The notes under the pieces are model-generated. The model saw only the letters and a program-made list of their open reading frames with translations, did not search any database and was not told where the DNA came from. Position numbers and translations under genes: made by a program. A DNA stretch of 64,000 bases from Bipolaris cookei (Eukaryota > Ascomycota > Dothideomycetes > Pleosporales > Pleosporaceae), in the NCBI GenBank assembly GCA_002286855.1, contig NRSV01000014.1, positions 310,001 to 374,000 of the forward strand, read 5' to 3'. Positions 47,780 to 58,338 of the stretch are shown here, one piece after another. Position 1 is the first letter of the stretch, and each line of letters begins with the position of its first letter.

Positions 47780-49582
47780 ATGGCGGGGTATGAAGAGTGG
47801 TCTCAGCAGCAATTGATTGCAAGGATACAAGAGTTGGAGAGGCAAGTAGGCGCGAGTGGTTCTGAAACATCTACGATACAAAATCCAGCAGCGCTTGTTG
47901 TATCTGCGGACCAACAGACTTCATCATCCACAGATACCCCCAAGTCATTAGAAGTTCGCAAGGCCGTTAAACAGCCACCAAAAGTATTTGACGCCTCCAA
48001 ATATAGCACGCGTCTAATAGCCCTCAAATTTGCATATCTTGGCCAAAAGTACAATGGGTTTGAGCATCACAAAAATAATTCAACGCCACTACCGACAATA
48101 GAGGAAGAGCTATGGAAAGCGTTAGTAAAGACACGTTTGATAACACCAGTTTCCACGAATCAAGACGAAAGGGCGTATGAGAGGATTGATAAAAAGACAT
48201 TTGCAAGTTGGGATAGAGAAGGCGCAGACGTCAATTGGGATGGCTGCGAATACTCAAAATGTGGAAGGACAGACAGGGGAGTGAGCGCGTTCGGACAGGT
48301 TATCGGCATCAAGGTTCGGAGCAACAGGCCATTACCAAAGAAACCTCAGCCATCAGAAGATACCTCACAGGCAGATCAAGAAGATGAGGACTCGATACTG
48401 TCTTCGAAACAAGAGCCCGAGTCTCCGCCAAAGCCCTTCAACGACCTCACAGATGAACTCCCTTACATTCAACTACTAAACCGCGTCCTCCCACCTGATA
48501 TCCGCATGTACGCCTGGTGTCCAAATCCACCACCCGACTTTAGTGCGCGCTTCTCCTGTAAGGAGCGACGATACAAATACTTCTTCACAAACCCCTGTTT
48601 CGCACCAGTACCGGGATCTCCAGGTCTCTACAACCCCAACCCATCTACTTCAGAAAACAAGCCCAAAATGCGCGAAGGCCGGCTCGACATCGACGCCATG
48701 AAACAAGGCTGCAAGCACCTTATCGGCCTCCACGACTTTCGTAACTTCTGTAAAATCGACGCAAGCAAACAAATCACAAACTTCCACCGCCGCATCTTCC
48801 ACGCAGACATCGAAGAAGTATCCCCTTTATCCATCCCAGCCTTCCTCTCCCAGCCCGCTCTACAAGCCCCAGACTCAGTGAACGCACCAAAACTCTACTC
48901 CTTCACCCTCCACGGCTCTGCCTTCCTCTGGCACCAAGTCCGCTCCTTAGTCGCCATCCTCTTCCTCGTCGGCCAAGGCCTCGAGTCCCCATCCCTCATC
49001 CCTGCCCTCCTCGACATATCCGCCAACCCCACACGCCCAAAATACGAAATGGCATCCGACGCGCCCCTCGTCCTGTGGGACTGCATCTTCCCGCACCCAG
49101 ATGAAGTCCAGAGCTCCGACGAGCGCGAGCACGGGTACGAAGACAGTCTTAATTGGGTCTACGTAGGCGATGAAGGCGGGTCCGAACCCAAAGCTAAAGG
49201 AACGTCGAAAAAGGGCGGGCCTGCAACGATTGGAAAGGGGAAGTGGGGGAGAGGTGGTGTGGTAGACGATGTTTGGGAGGTGTGGCGGGGAAATAAGATT
49301 GAAGAGACGCTTTCTGCGCTTTTGCTGGATAAGATTGCGGGGTTGGGGATGTCGACGCTGGATGCTGAGGTGGGTTTGTCGGAGCAGAGTGTGGGGATTG
49401 CGAGGGGTGGGCCGAGGGTATTTGATGGGGGCGATTTTGGGAGGGCAAAAGGGAATTACACGGAGGTTTTGAAGAGGGAGAGGCAGGATAGCGTCGAGGT
49501 GGTTAATGAGAGGTATAGGGTTAGGAAGGGGATTTTTGATGCTGAGAAGATGAAGGCGAAGGAGGAAGATGCGGATGAGTAG
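47780..49582 (+). CDS. PUS3: tRNA pseudouridine(38/39) synthase
   Basis: Makes pseudouridine at positions 38 and 39 of tRNA anticodon stems (yeast Deg1). Intronless, 600 residues. The N-terminus MAGYEEWSQQQLIARIQELE is the short coiled-coil lead typical of Pus3. The TruA-type core begins at LIALKFAYLGQKYNGFEHH. The catalytic aspartate is in CGRTDRGVSAFGQV (about Asp165). The second half carries RRYKYFFTNPCF, HDFRNFCKID and FLWHQVRSLVAILFLVG, all family signatures. An acidic, low-complexity insert follows the catalytic motif. The C-terminal 130 residues are charged and variable. The ATG at 47780 is preferred over 47639 because it begins the family N-terminus and codon bias improves there. Confidence 0.95.
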   Translation: MAGYEEWSQQQLIARIQELERQVGASGSETSTIQNPAALVVSADQQTSSSTDTPKSLEVRKAVKQPPKVFDASKYSTRLIALKFAYLGQKYNGFEHHKNNSTPLPTIEEELWKALVKTRLITPVSTNQDERAYERIDKKTFASWDREGADVNWDGCEYSKCGRTDRGVSAFGQVIGIKVRSNRPLPKKPQPSEDTSQADQEDEDSILSSKQEPESPPKPFNDLTDELPYIQLLNRVLPPDIRMYAWCPNPPPDFSARFSCKERRYKYFFTNPCFAPVPGSPGLYNPNPSTSENKPKMREGRLDIDAMKQGCKHLIGLHDFRNFCKIDASKQITNFHRRIFHADIEEVSPLSIPAFLSQPALQAPDSVNAPKLYSFTLHGSAFLWHQVRSLVAILFLVGQGLESPSLIPALLDISANPTRPKYEMASDAPLVLWDCIFPHPDEVQSSDEREHGYEDSLNWVYVGDEGGSEPKAKGTSKKGGPATIGKGKWGRGGVVDDVWEVWRGNKIEETLSALLLDKIAGLGMSTLDAEVGLSEQSVGIARGGPRVFDGGDFGRAKGNYTEVLKRERQDSVEVVNERYRVRKGIFDAEKMKAKEEDADE

Positions 49583-49836
49583 GTTGGGATACACGCAGGT
49601 CCGTTGTCGCAAAATCTCAGGGTTCAAAATTTCGCAAGTACCAAATTTCTTGTATTCCAGTCGCAAAGTCTGCCCTGCAGATTCCTAACTAAAAAAAAGC
49701 ACCTCTTCGAATCTGGGTATCATGTATCCATACGTATTCTCCATCTTCATCGTTTCCAAATATCCTCCTTCTTGGAACCGTCCAAGCTCGGCTTTGTAAC
49801 TCTCATTTCCCGCATCCAATAACATGGCAAATACTT

Positions 49837-50409
49837 CTAATCACCAGTGTTCAGTTCCAAATCAATCTGCACTCCATTACTAATAGCATAATCCGCACAC
49901 GTCAAATTATCATGGAACGGCCTCTCTCCCTGCCTCTTAAGCATGATCTCGTGGACCGGCCGCCCAATCTTTGCCGCCACCATGGCTTTGAGAAGCTTGA
50001 TGGGATCACTAGGCAGACAAGGGACTTGAGTCTTTGTACCTAGACGGTCGTTTATCGTGACGAGAATCATGGGCTCGGAAGGCGTCGAGGCAACTGGGGC
50101 GAGTTTCTTGTTTTCCTTAATGGTGGTGGAGGAGGAAGCGTCACGCGGCTTGCGGTCTCTTGGGGAGCGAGAGCGGCGCCGCTGGTGTTGATTGCGGCTG
50201 GAGTCACGGTGGCGATGATGAGAGGAGCGCTCGTCGTCGCGATGGCGGTTGTTGCGATCAGAGTCGCGCCTATCGCGTCGCCTGTCTGGGTCGCGCCGTT
50301 CACGGTCGCCTTTGTACTTGAGGCCGCTGAAGTTCTTAGGTTTGCGAGGAGCTGGGGAGCGCCTGGGGGAGCGCGACCGATCACGGTCTGTTTGTCTCGA
50401 GGAATCCAT
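49837..50409 (-). CDS. HUB1: Ubiquitin-like HUB1/UBL5 with RS/RD-rich N-terminal extension
   Basis: Hub1 binds spliceosomal proteins, through HIND motifs in Snu66 or Prp38, without being conjugated and affects splice-site choice. Here 190 residues. The last 74 are the Hub1 fold (MILVTINDRLGTKTQVPCLP then IGRPVHEIMLKRQGERPFHD), with the Asp equivalent to yeast Asp22, the HIND contact, kept. The protein ends DLELNTGD, lacking the Tyr-Tyr seen at the end of yeast and human Hub1. Residues 1-110 are an Arg/Ser/Asp/His-rich region (RDRSRSPRRSPAPRKPK) like an SR-protein domain. Both parts share one uninterrupted frame. Codons before ATG 50407-50409 begin with TTG, so they are not used. Confidence 0.9.
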   Translation of the reverse strand: MDSSRQTDRDRSRSPRRSPAPRKPKNFSGLKYKGDRERRDPDRRRDRRDSDRNNRHRDDERSSHHRHRDSSRNQHQRRRSRSPRDRKPRDASSSTTIKENKKLAPVASTPSEPMILVTINDRLGTKTQVPCLPSDPIKLLKAMVAAKIGRPVHEIMLKRQGERPFHDNLTCADYAISNGVQIDLELNTGD

Positions 50410-50749
50410 AGTCTTCCTTTGTTTTAGTAGCAGAATAGTATGCGGGTGCTGGTTTGTAGTCGGCTCGTGTGTGGGCGTTTGGTGAGGCAAGTGCGATGTT
50501 GGTGTAGAAGGTAGAGTGGGTTGTAAAAGGAAGAGCGAAATACGTATTGGGACAGCGGCAGCAATGCTCCCAAAAACAGGTACCTATCTGAGAATGGAGA
50601 ATGATCTTATCGATAAGCCCATTCAACCAAGCGCGTCATTCAGCTTGCCTGTCCCCTACCATCTCTTTTTCTCCCCCACATCCCGCTTTGGGGGCTCATA
50701 TCGTTTGGTACTTTCCTGATGACGCTACGTATATAGCAGCTAGTTCACA
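50410..50749. promoter_or_regulatory. Divergent promoter region between HUB1 and GPI15
   Basis: 340 bases shared by two outward genes. Pyrimidine-rich on the plus strand near 50640-50700, just before GPI15. No other features. Confidence 0.5.
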
Positions 50750-51507
50750 ATGCCAAACTTCCTGCACAGCATCACCCCTCCACCAGCCCAAACACTGCGT
50801 GTGCTGCAACCTACACCCGCCACAATCACATACACGGTCTCGACGCGTTCTGTGTCCAATACACTGCCAGCGCATATAGGATACTATGTAGGAATACTTG
50901 TCCGAATATTCGTTGGATTAACAAGTGGACTACTACTATGGATGAAATGGCAAATTACAAATAAGCAACCAATGCTGTTCTTGCAGGTCGCATTGGGTGG
51001 TGAAGGAGAAAGGCAACTCGTAAAACTGGTGGAGACGTTCCAATGGCGATATCTTATTCCAAGTGCGCTTGTCACACTGTTTTTGGTTTTTCGAAGAAAC
51101 TATACTGGTACGCCGCCTCTGTCATTTCCTTTCTGATTTACTCAATACATTCTTTACTCGACAATGAATTACTAACAATGCCTCTAGAGGAATCCCTAAC
51201 CGTGCTTCGTGGCCTCGGCGTCCAAACTTCAACTACCTCCTCGACATATCTCCAAACACCCACAACACGCTTCATTCCCACGACCAATATTCAGGACATC
51301 TTCATACACGAGGCGTTCAAGGGCTTCGAAGTGAGATTCTACCTCATGATTGTGGTGGAAGGCGAGGACGAGGTGGTTGTCGTCTTCCCGACATTGTTGC
51401 CAAGGAGGGGAGTATTGGAAGTCGTATGGAGAGGAGTGAGAGGAGGACTGTGGGAGCAAGGATGGTCAAAACCAAAGGTCGAGGTGACGGAAGCAACGAA
51501 AATGTAG
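50750..51507 (+). CDS. GPI15: GPI-GlcNAc transferase complex subunit PIG-H/GPI15
   Basis: Part of the ER enzyme that adds GlcNAc to phosphatidylinositol, the first step of GPI-anchor synthesis. Two exons, 50750-51107 and 51188-51507, with an 80-base intron; 225 residues. Two membrane helices lie in the first exon (IGYYVGILVRIFVGLTSGLL and YLIPSALVTLFLVF). The PIG-H domain begins at EESLTVLRGLGVQTS and includes FIPTTNIQDIFIHEAFKGFE and VVVVFPTLLPR, the family signatures. The splice join RNYT/EESL fits phase 1. It is slightly longer than yeast Gpi15 (about 229 residues is similar). Divergent from HUB1, convergent with DIB1. Confidence 0.93.
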
Positions 51508-51826
51508 AAATACGAAGCCATACACGGCATTGCTCTTGAGGTCTTGTCGTAATCGTCATCTTCATTTGTCTTGGAAAGCGTGAAAAAATCTTCTAAGAGA
51601 AAGGATGAGCAAAACTTCTCATGACAGTGTCTATTGTCCCACAGCCATACCTTGAGTCTTGCGAAGCAACCATACATGAAAAGCAACAGCTGTTGCTAAC
51701 GCCACACTCCAGATGCATCCGCATCACTGCGCACGCAGGTCCCTCTCCTATTAAAATAGCGGTATCCAAAACAACAACGTAGCGATATCCTTCTCTTTCA
51801 ATCTCATATCTCATATCCATCCCCAT
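51508..51826. other. Convergent 3' intergenic region
   Basis: 319 bases between GPI15 and DIB1 3' ends. No coding frame is supported; it presumably holds both polyadenylation signals. Confidence 0.5.
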
Positions 51827-52258
51827 CTAGTACCTATATCTTGTGCTGTAATCCTTGGGACTAACCACCAAACCTCTACCTTTCTTCGCACCCCGGTATA
51901 CCGTCTCAATGATATCTATGAACTCCTGCTTGTCTTCCAATACCCAGTTGAGCTTGTTGTTGTTTCCCGTGCCAAAATCGCACATCATGTGCTTGTTGCG
52001 GAAGAAGAACATGACGGTGCATGGGTCGTATAGTTCGTACATAGCTTTGAAATCGGGCACTTCGTCCAGGTCGCATAAATAGATGGCGCAAAAGTTTTTT
52101 ACACGGTCCGCAATCTTGTAGAGTACTTCGTCTTGCGACATGCAGTCTGGGTCCGAGTCGCGTCCGAAGCGGATCAAGACGAGTCGGTCTTCTTCTGAAA
52201 GAATCGCTTGGTCGACGTGCCAACCGGTGCGTAGATGTGGGAGGACGACGGAACCCAT
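51827..52258 (-). CDS. DIB1: U4/U6.U5 tri-snRNP thioredoxin-like protein DIB1 (DIM1)
   Basis: A small essential spliceosome protein of the U5/tri-snRNP that leaves when the spliceosome is activated. Intronless, 143 residues, exactly the family length. It starts MGSVVLPHLRTGWHVDQAIL and contains RLVLIRFGRDSDPDCMSQDE, FCAIYLCDLDEVPDF, YELYDPCTVMFFFRNKHMM and DFGTGNNNKLNW, all highly conserved. The thioredoxin fold lacks the CxxC active site, as in the whole family. The frame is open upstream, but ATG 52256-52258 gives the canonical N-terminus. Confidence 0.98.
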   Translation of the reverse strand: MGSVVLPHLRTGWHVDQAILSEEDRLVLIRFGRDSDPDCMSQDEVLYKIADRVKNFCAIYLCDLDEVPDFKAMYELYDPCTVMFFFRNKHMMCDFGTGNNNKLNWVLEDKQEFIDIIETVYRGAKKGRGLVVSPKDYSTRYRY

Positions 52259-52747
52259 ACTGTAAGGGTATTCGTGCGTACAAGTGACGGCGTTCGATTC
52301 GAGGTAGGTGTTGCGATGGTGGTGGTTTGTGGAAGTTTGAAAGTTGCGAGTTGCAAGTCTGATCACGGGCAAGCTAGGGTACAAGGATCCGTGCGTTCCA
52401 ACTCTCAGCGCTTGGTTATGGTCAAAGAATATATCGCAATAGACAATGCAGTTGGGACCAAATTGCGAGAGGGTCAAGTGTGGGTTGGCTTAATGTTATA
52501 GAAAGCTAGGCAAGGCAGCTACCGGCTGGTGATCTAGAATGTTCCTGAACAGACCCCGCACTTTATCCATCAGCCCTACCGTGATAGCAGTCCTTGTCTC
52601 TGCAATCCGGTCCACCACGAGTGTGTATGCTACCATTATCGCATTGTGATGAAACTAAAGAGGCTGCCCTGAAAGAGATTTTGATGTGGCTGCGCGCCGT
52701 TCCCAATCGCCTCAACTCCTTCCCGAATGTTCCTTAATCGCCCGCCC
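52259..52747. other. Intergenic, DIB1 promoter and 3' flank of eL33
   Basis: 489 bases. No gene. The part near 52260 is the DIB1 leader; the part near 52740 is the 3' region of the ribosomal gene. Confidence 0.5.
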
Positions 52748-53179
52748 TTAGATGGAGCTGGGGTACATCATAACCCTGACACTGGCACCGAAGGACTTTG
52801 GTGGAAGGTTGTGCTGGAAGGAAGCGCGAACGAGACCAGAGTTGCCTGTTTATACATTAACCACCGTTCATCACGCATGGCCGGCGAATTGTACGCACCG
52901 TGAGTTCGGCGGATCTTGCCCCAGATCACGCGGATGGGGTTCGACTTGCTGCTGCCGACACGGTATACGTAGGCGACACGCTTTCCGAGGTACCACTCCG
53001 CATCCTTTGTGCTTTCGACGCCCTCGAGCTGGAGCAGGCTGATGTTGGGGTTCGAGTTGCGCTTGCTACGCTGGTAGCTAACGTGGCGGCCCTTGACATA
53101 GACTGAATTCCAGTCAGTGTGTGTGCATGCAAATTCGTCGCGCCGTCTACTTACGGCGGTGGCTCTTTTCCGAAGACAT
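52748..53179 (-). CDS. RPL33: 60S ribosomal protein eL33 (L35Ae family)
   Basis: Structural protein of the large ribosomal subunit. Three exons, 53155-53179, 52899-53102 and 52748-52845, with introns of 52 and 53 bases; 108 residues against 107 in yeast. The first exon encodes only MSSEKSHR, an early-intron layout common in fungal ribosomal genes. Then [59 protein letters not shown] and the end [11 protein letters not shown] match the family throughout. All phases agree. The gene is missed by simple frame calling because each exon is short. Confidence 0.97.
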
Positions 53180-54007
53180 CTCGAAGGCTGTGGGGGGACG
53201 TGTCGTGATGGGTGACGCTGGTGCTGCTGAAATTGAAGACCCAGGGTTTTCGATGTGGGAGGTTTCGGTAAATCGCTTAGCTAATATCTTGGCGGAGCTG
53301 CGTGTGGCGCAGGTCTGGTAGCATGCAATCCATTCGCTTAGCGAACGATAGCCCAACTACTCTAGTCAACATGGGTTTGCGCACAACAATGCTGTGGGGG
53401 TAATTTGATTGTGCGCTGACGTTGTTTGCCAAGTTGGAGGTTGAGTGCTTTCGACTGCATTTTTGAAGATGTTAGATATGCACGAGTGAGCCTTTGCCAC
53501 AATTTCTCACTCTTGTGGTAATCTACTATTGATCTCTCACTCACAGAGAAAATCAATATTAACTGTAAACGATTTGCTTTATTACATGTATGAAATACGT
53601 AGGCGATCCTTTGCCATCCCATCATCTGTGTGTATGTATGGTTTCTGTAGCCTGTGTGGTACTACAAAAACCATGCCAAGTGCTATTCACGTGACATTAA
53701 TTTCACAGCAAAAAAACCAAAAACATACGACAGCAGGGATTCGCTAGTGGTCACCCACCTAACTAATAACCCGCCAGTAAACTGCTTTTCTGGCTAGCAA
53801 TGAAGGCCTAGGAAAAAGTAGCCGTGGAAAAAAAGGTGCCTAGTGCTGCCTTTCGACGCTTTCATCTTCGCCAAATCCGTCTCTCTGGTTGCTCTGCCTG
53901 TACAAATCGTACAATCTGAAATCGTCGTAGACTTCGTGATGATCGGGGGTTTTAACAGTGTTATATGGTGCGACATAGTTATACCCAGTTGCTTGATATG
54001 TGACTCA
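53180..54007. other. Intergenic, AT-rich
   Basis: About 830 bases from the eL33 promoter toward the decayed region. A TCACGTGA palindrome lies at 53687-53694. AT-rich between 53500 and 53850. No supported gene. Confidence 0.4.
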
Positions 54008-54438
54008 CTACGCGTAGGGCGGGTAATGTGCGTGCTGGGGTTGATTCACTTTGGTAGGTTGTGCATGCCTCGCCTGGGCTGCGTTGGAGCTGCCGCCGAA
54101 CGAACGATGCATTGAATACGCTTTAGATGGAGGCGCGTAGGCTACCTCCCATGACGGAGCACGTATCCAAGTCGGATTGTGATTGTCCATGGTGCTTTTC
54201 GAGAACGGGCTTTTCAGAGACGTGGAGCCGTTCCGGATCGGACGAAGCACTTGCATATAGTGCTGTTCGTTTTTGGCCTGTTCCACTGCTTTCCTGCGCC
54301 CGTATTGTCTTGGTTGACGTAAAAACGGCGTACGTGACGTATAGCATCAAAGGACATCTCGCGCTCTTCATACTCATCAATGCCTCCATCACTACCTCCC
54401 CAAAGTTCCATATCCCAATCTTTACGGCTATAGATCAT
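54008..54438 (-). pseudogene. Possible broken gene with overlapping frames
   Basis: On the minus strand one frame starts MIYSRKDWDMELWGGSDGG (54436-54438 ATG) and runs to 54214 with natural-looking acidic and aromatic content. A second frame, 54008-54286, reads NEQHYMQVLRPIRNGSTSLK and ends in HAHYPPYA. A third overlaps both. No intron of plausible length connects them. This looks like a short gene broken by a frameshift or an unresolved splice. No family recognised. It sits directly downstream of the decayed NLR. Confidence 0.3.
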
Positions 54439-54447
54439 GTAGCCAAA

Positions 54448-57330
54448 TCATACCTTCGCGTGTGGAAGAAGTCGGCGTTGCAGGGTATCGTAGTCTCTAG
54501 TAGATCTTTCCGGCACAGCCCAACCAACAGCAACTACTGCCAGTTGATTTAGCTCTTTTGCGAAGCGTTTGCCTTGTGAGTGATACGCCCACTGGTGAAC
54601 CAACGGATATGTTGTATAGTTTGTCGTTCCTGCTATCTCTGTCCCTTCTTCAACTAGCGAGTAGCTACATAGAAGTTGCATAGCTACGTTAAACTCGGTT
54701 TCGCTACTCGCAATGTCTCCGATCCACCTTGACAGCATCGCAGCAGCTACAGTAGACCTGTTACATGCCGCAGCAAATAAGCCATGCCATAAGTCTTTGT
54801 TATCTAGGAGAGACCATAGTAGCAGCAGGTTAGCTGTGGCTTTGTGCCTGTTGCGGATTGTCTGGTATAAGATGGCCGACGTCGTCCACACGCTGCGCTC
54901 CGAGTAGTTGTGGAGCGGCACGCCATCTAGATAGCCTAACGCTGCTGGTTGACACCATTGCCGATCGTAGAGCCTAGGGTACGTCAACAGACTGATTCCG
55001 CTCTCTTGCAAGTACGCACCCGCCTGCACAATGGCGAATGGTAAGCCAACTAGCCACGTTACTAGCAGCGCGCTCTCAGATGTGTCTATGATTGTCTTAT
55101 TAGCTCTATTAATAAGTCTTTAAGTACTCGCCACTTTTAGCTTACCATGCTTGCTCTTGTACCAGGTCTCTAAGATGGCTTGTCCCTGCTCTGTAGAGAC
55201 TTTGCCTAGCTGTTGCGACTCGCCCAGCTACTCTAGCCCTGCTAGTCGAGTCGTCACTAGCACTGACCCATAATCTGTGTCTGGCAGGTAGTGCCTCACG
55301 TCGTACGCATCAGGATCACTCCCTTGCGCCGTATACTCTCGGTCGACGTTATCGAAGATAAGGAGTCAAGCGGTGTTATTAGGCTATGCAAGCCAGGCCA
55401 TAACGTCCATCACCACCACATCGATATTAGAACTGCTTCCTGTTGCATAACCCCTGCTTTTCTCAAGGATGAGGCTTTGAGGAATTCTGCCCGCGCAACT
55501 TGCAATGCTGCGCTTAAGGGTATCCTCGCAGCAGCAACACACGTTCGAGCTCTGCCATCTCCGCTGGTCTGTCTACAAACTAACGCGCTCTTGGCACGCC
55601 CTCGAAGCTGAAGGTAGTTCCGTATCCTTCTTTTACTAATGATATGTTGTCAGTTAGCTGATCTACTGCTGGAGCAAGGCGATCGAAGGAGCGAATCAAC
55701 CTACGTTTGACGGACCTGACACCACATATCTTCCATCCGCCGCATTTCTGGATTCCAGAGACGACTGGTTTTGCGATCATCATATAGACGACATAACCGA
55801 CCTCTGTATACCCGAAAATGAATCCGTAGGGCTTGTTCGTAACTTCTTGCACCACCATTGACCCACAGCCGCCCATCTTAATCTCTCCTTCATAGACGAT
55901 TGGGTACACAGCTTGATACGAGCGTGTACCTGGCAACATCATGAGTGACGGTACATCAAATAGCGACCCACGCACAGCCCCATGAGATGTCAAAACTATG
56001 ATAGTCGTCAATGTTTTGGACATGTCCTATTGGACTTTGTTTGGCTGTTAAAGTTCGGTGTTAAATATGCTAGTGACAGGATGGATTTGTTCGATGGCCA
56101 TCGAGATGACCATGCAGTCCAGGCTGCTCAATATCTCCTCGATCACGCCGAGAAAGCGATAGCTTGTATCGAGGAGTGTTAGTTCTGATTGCGTCCCCAA
56201 TGGTTGGCGCAACCCAAGTTGGTCAAAATTGTTGCTGATCAAGTCTACTTGGCCGCTACCATCCTGTAAACCCTCATTCACAAGATGATCAAAAGTGTCA
56301 GTCGATGTTTGTGACGAATTAGAGAATTCATCAGACTCGCCGCTTGAAAAAGAACTGCAGCTCAGTAAAATTTCGCAGAGATTAGTGTCGCGCTGTTCTT
56401 CCGCACCGTATCTGTCAAAGTGAAGCGGTAGCCCAAGTGTCTCATGTTCGTCTTCTTTTTCATCGTCAGTTTCAGTTCCGTCTCCAATCGCAACGCTGTT
56501 AGCCATGCAGATGTCTTGTTCAGACGTCACTGGCAGCGCATGAGCTGCTGTGATAAAGCCGTAACAGTTGCCATTGAAGACCCGATTCGCAGTTGCCTTA
56601 CTAATTGTATTAGATCCGTTCTGGACATACACCAGCATTCCTACAGAGCACAACTCATCATGAGAGTGGATGTAAATATTTTTGCCCTTTGAGGTTTAGG
56701 GAATGGGTAGTGTTCAAGTCTTCCATTGCAACAACACAGATTTGCCCGCGTGGCGAGTGTGAAGACCCCTCCACGAAGAATGCCGCTTTTGCTTGGTGCA
56801 AGTTTGGCTTTCTTACGAGAATATTCGCAGTCGTTCACAATGAAGATGGCGGGTTTGGCGAGTGCTGCCCCCGATCCTACCATAAAATAGGCCAAGGCCA
56901 TGCTTGTGACACCCCTATTTGAGCCACCACTTGTCAGATATAGCTCTTCAATAAGCTTGGGCAGCAAGTCCTTGTAGAGCGCTGCAACTGGTCTCTTACC
57001 TTTCCAACACTGATGCTGCTTGCGCCGCCCTCTGATCTTGTCGCAGTTCACCTTAACCTCTTTGTTGGTATCGACAGATTCGAAAAACGACTTCTCAGGT
57101 TCAAAGATTTTCTTGAGTGGTTCTGAAATATGTGGTATCGATAGCGGTCTGTGAGTGTTTGACTGAATCATACTTCCTAGGCTTTGTAGATAGGTCTTGA
57201 ACCGGAAATTGCGCGACGGAACAAACAAGGGCGGTGGTTGACACCTCGTAGGTTTTTCAACTCTAATGACAAGACCACGGTCATTCAGAAGGCTTTTTGT
57301 ACAATCAGATGGGCATTGGAAGGAAGCAAT
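54448..57330 (-). pseudogene. Decayed NLR-type receptor: trypsin-like domain plus NB-ARC plus TPR lead
   Basis: Read 5' to 3' from about 57330. An N-terminal fungal domain (GLVIRVEKPTRCQPPPLFVP, then NTHRPLSIPHI and TSMALAYFMVGSGAA) is followed by a trypsin-like region with the His motif GFITAAHA and the Ser motif GGCGSMVV. An NB-ARC part has FVDRPAEMAELERVLL, then EDTLKRSIASC, LLIFDNVDREY (Walker B) and GSVLVTTRLAGLE, and then GLPFAIVQAGAYLQESGISL and RLLPHA. A 60-base intron (55086-55145) is still recognisable. Breaks: a frameshift near 56645-56690, stops at 56048, 56027, 55580, 55384, 55366 and 55228 (first bases on the plus strand), and a deletion near 55527-55540 that removed Walker A. 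Intact relatives would sense non-self and trigger cell death. It cannot be functional as it stands. Confidence 0.85.
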
Positions 57331-58338
57331 GTTGGCTCACAGCACCCAATAATCCTCCACACTAGCTCAGCCTCCTGCACGCGAAGATAGTATCGCGCCA
57401 CGAGTCCCACTCTTATACTAGATTTCGGACAATGGTTTCTCCCAGGGTTACAAGTAACCCTATGCACTGGCATAATACTTTTACAAAATTGAAAAAGCTT
57501 TGTAGAGATTGGCATAGTTTAGATATAATGTAGAGGCGGCAAAGAACTGGAGTGAAATAGCTGTTTGAATTCACTACTTCAAGCCTACGCACAAAGAAGA
57601 CCATTCCTACCTCGAAGATGACCGGTTGAAGGTTGACTTTACCAGTTGAGAACCGAATAGGGTGTGGACATGAACTGGTAAGTTGCATTTTTCTTCTCTT
57701 TCACGGTTCTACAAGACCTTAGGGTCTCTCACGGCAATGAATATCACGCCTACCTACCGGATTAGAATTTGGGTGCGCGAACAATAGCGAATCCCCGCTG
57801 TCGTGTGTTTTCAGTCATTTTCTTGCTGTGAACACATCATGTGTCTGGCTCTTGGCATAGTGAAAGATATAGGGAACTGAATCTGCTCCGATGACTACAG
57901 TCGGCTTTCATTTTTCCAGATTCAATATGTATTACCATAAGCGCTCTCGGACTAGATTCAGCTCAGCATCTGCGACTGAATCAATCATAGTGTCTGGTGC
58001 GTGAAAGAACCATGAACAGGTTTTCTAATTCACTCCGAGCAAGTTCGTGGGATCGGCACTTTCCTTGACAACAAACAATACGTCTGCCTGGCCAAGAGGG
58101 TGAAAGCTGCACGAATGCCTGGGAAACAAACAGACTTGGCTCACACTACTTTTGACGAGACGGGAACACGACATTGCAATTTCACGTGAACGATGAATGT
58201 AGGCGGGACATGCAAAGAGAAAGAATGCACGCAAATGTACATGTGACAAAAACTGGATATACGAACTTAACCCGAACGCCAGCCGATACCCTTTGCGGTT
58301 GGACCCAAACATGCTGTTACTACAAAGGAGCTATTAGC
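57331..58338. other. Intergenic, no gene seen
   Basis: About 1 kb upstream of the decayed NLR and downstream of VMA6. It may include more of the lost NLR 5' end; short minus-strand frames near 57413-57688 are hydrophobic, with no domain. Nothing else recognised. Confidence 0.35.
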
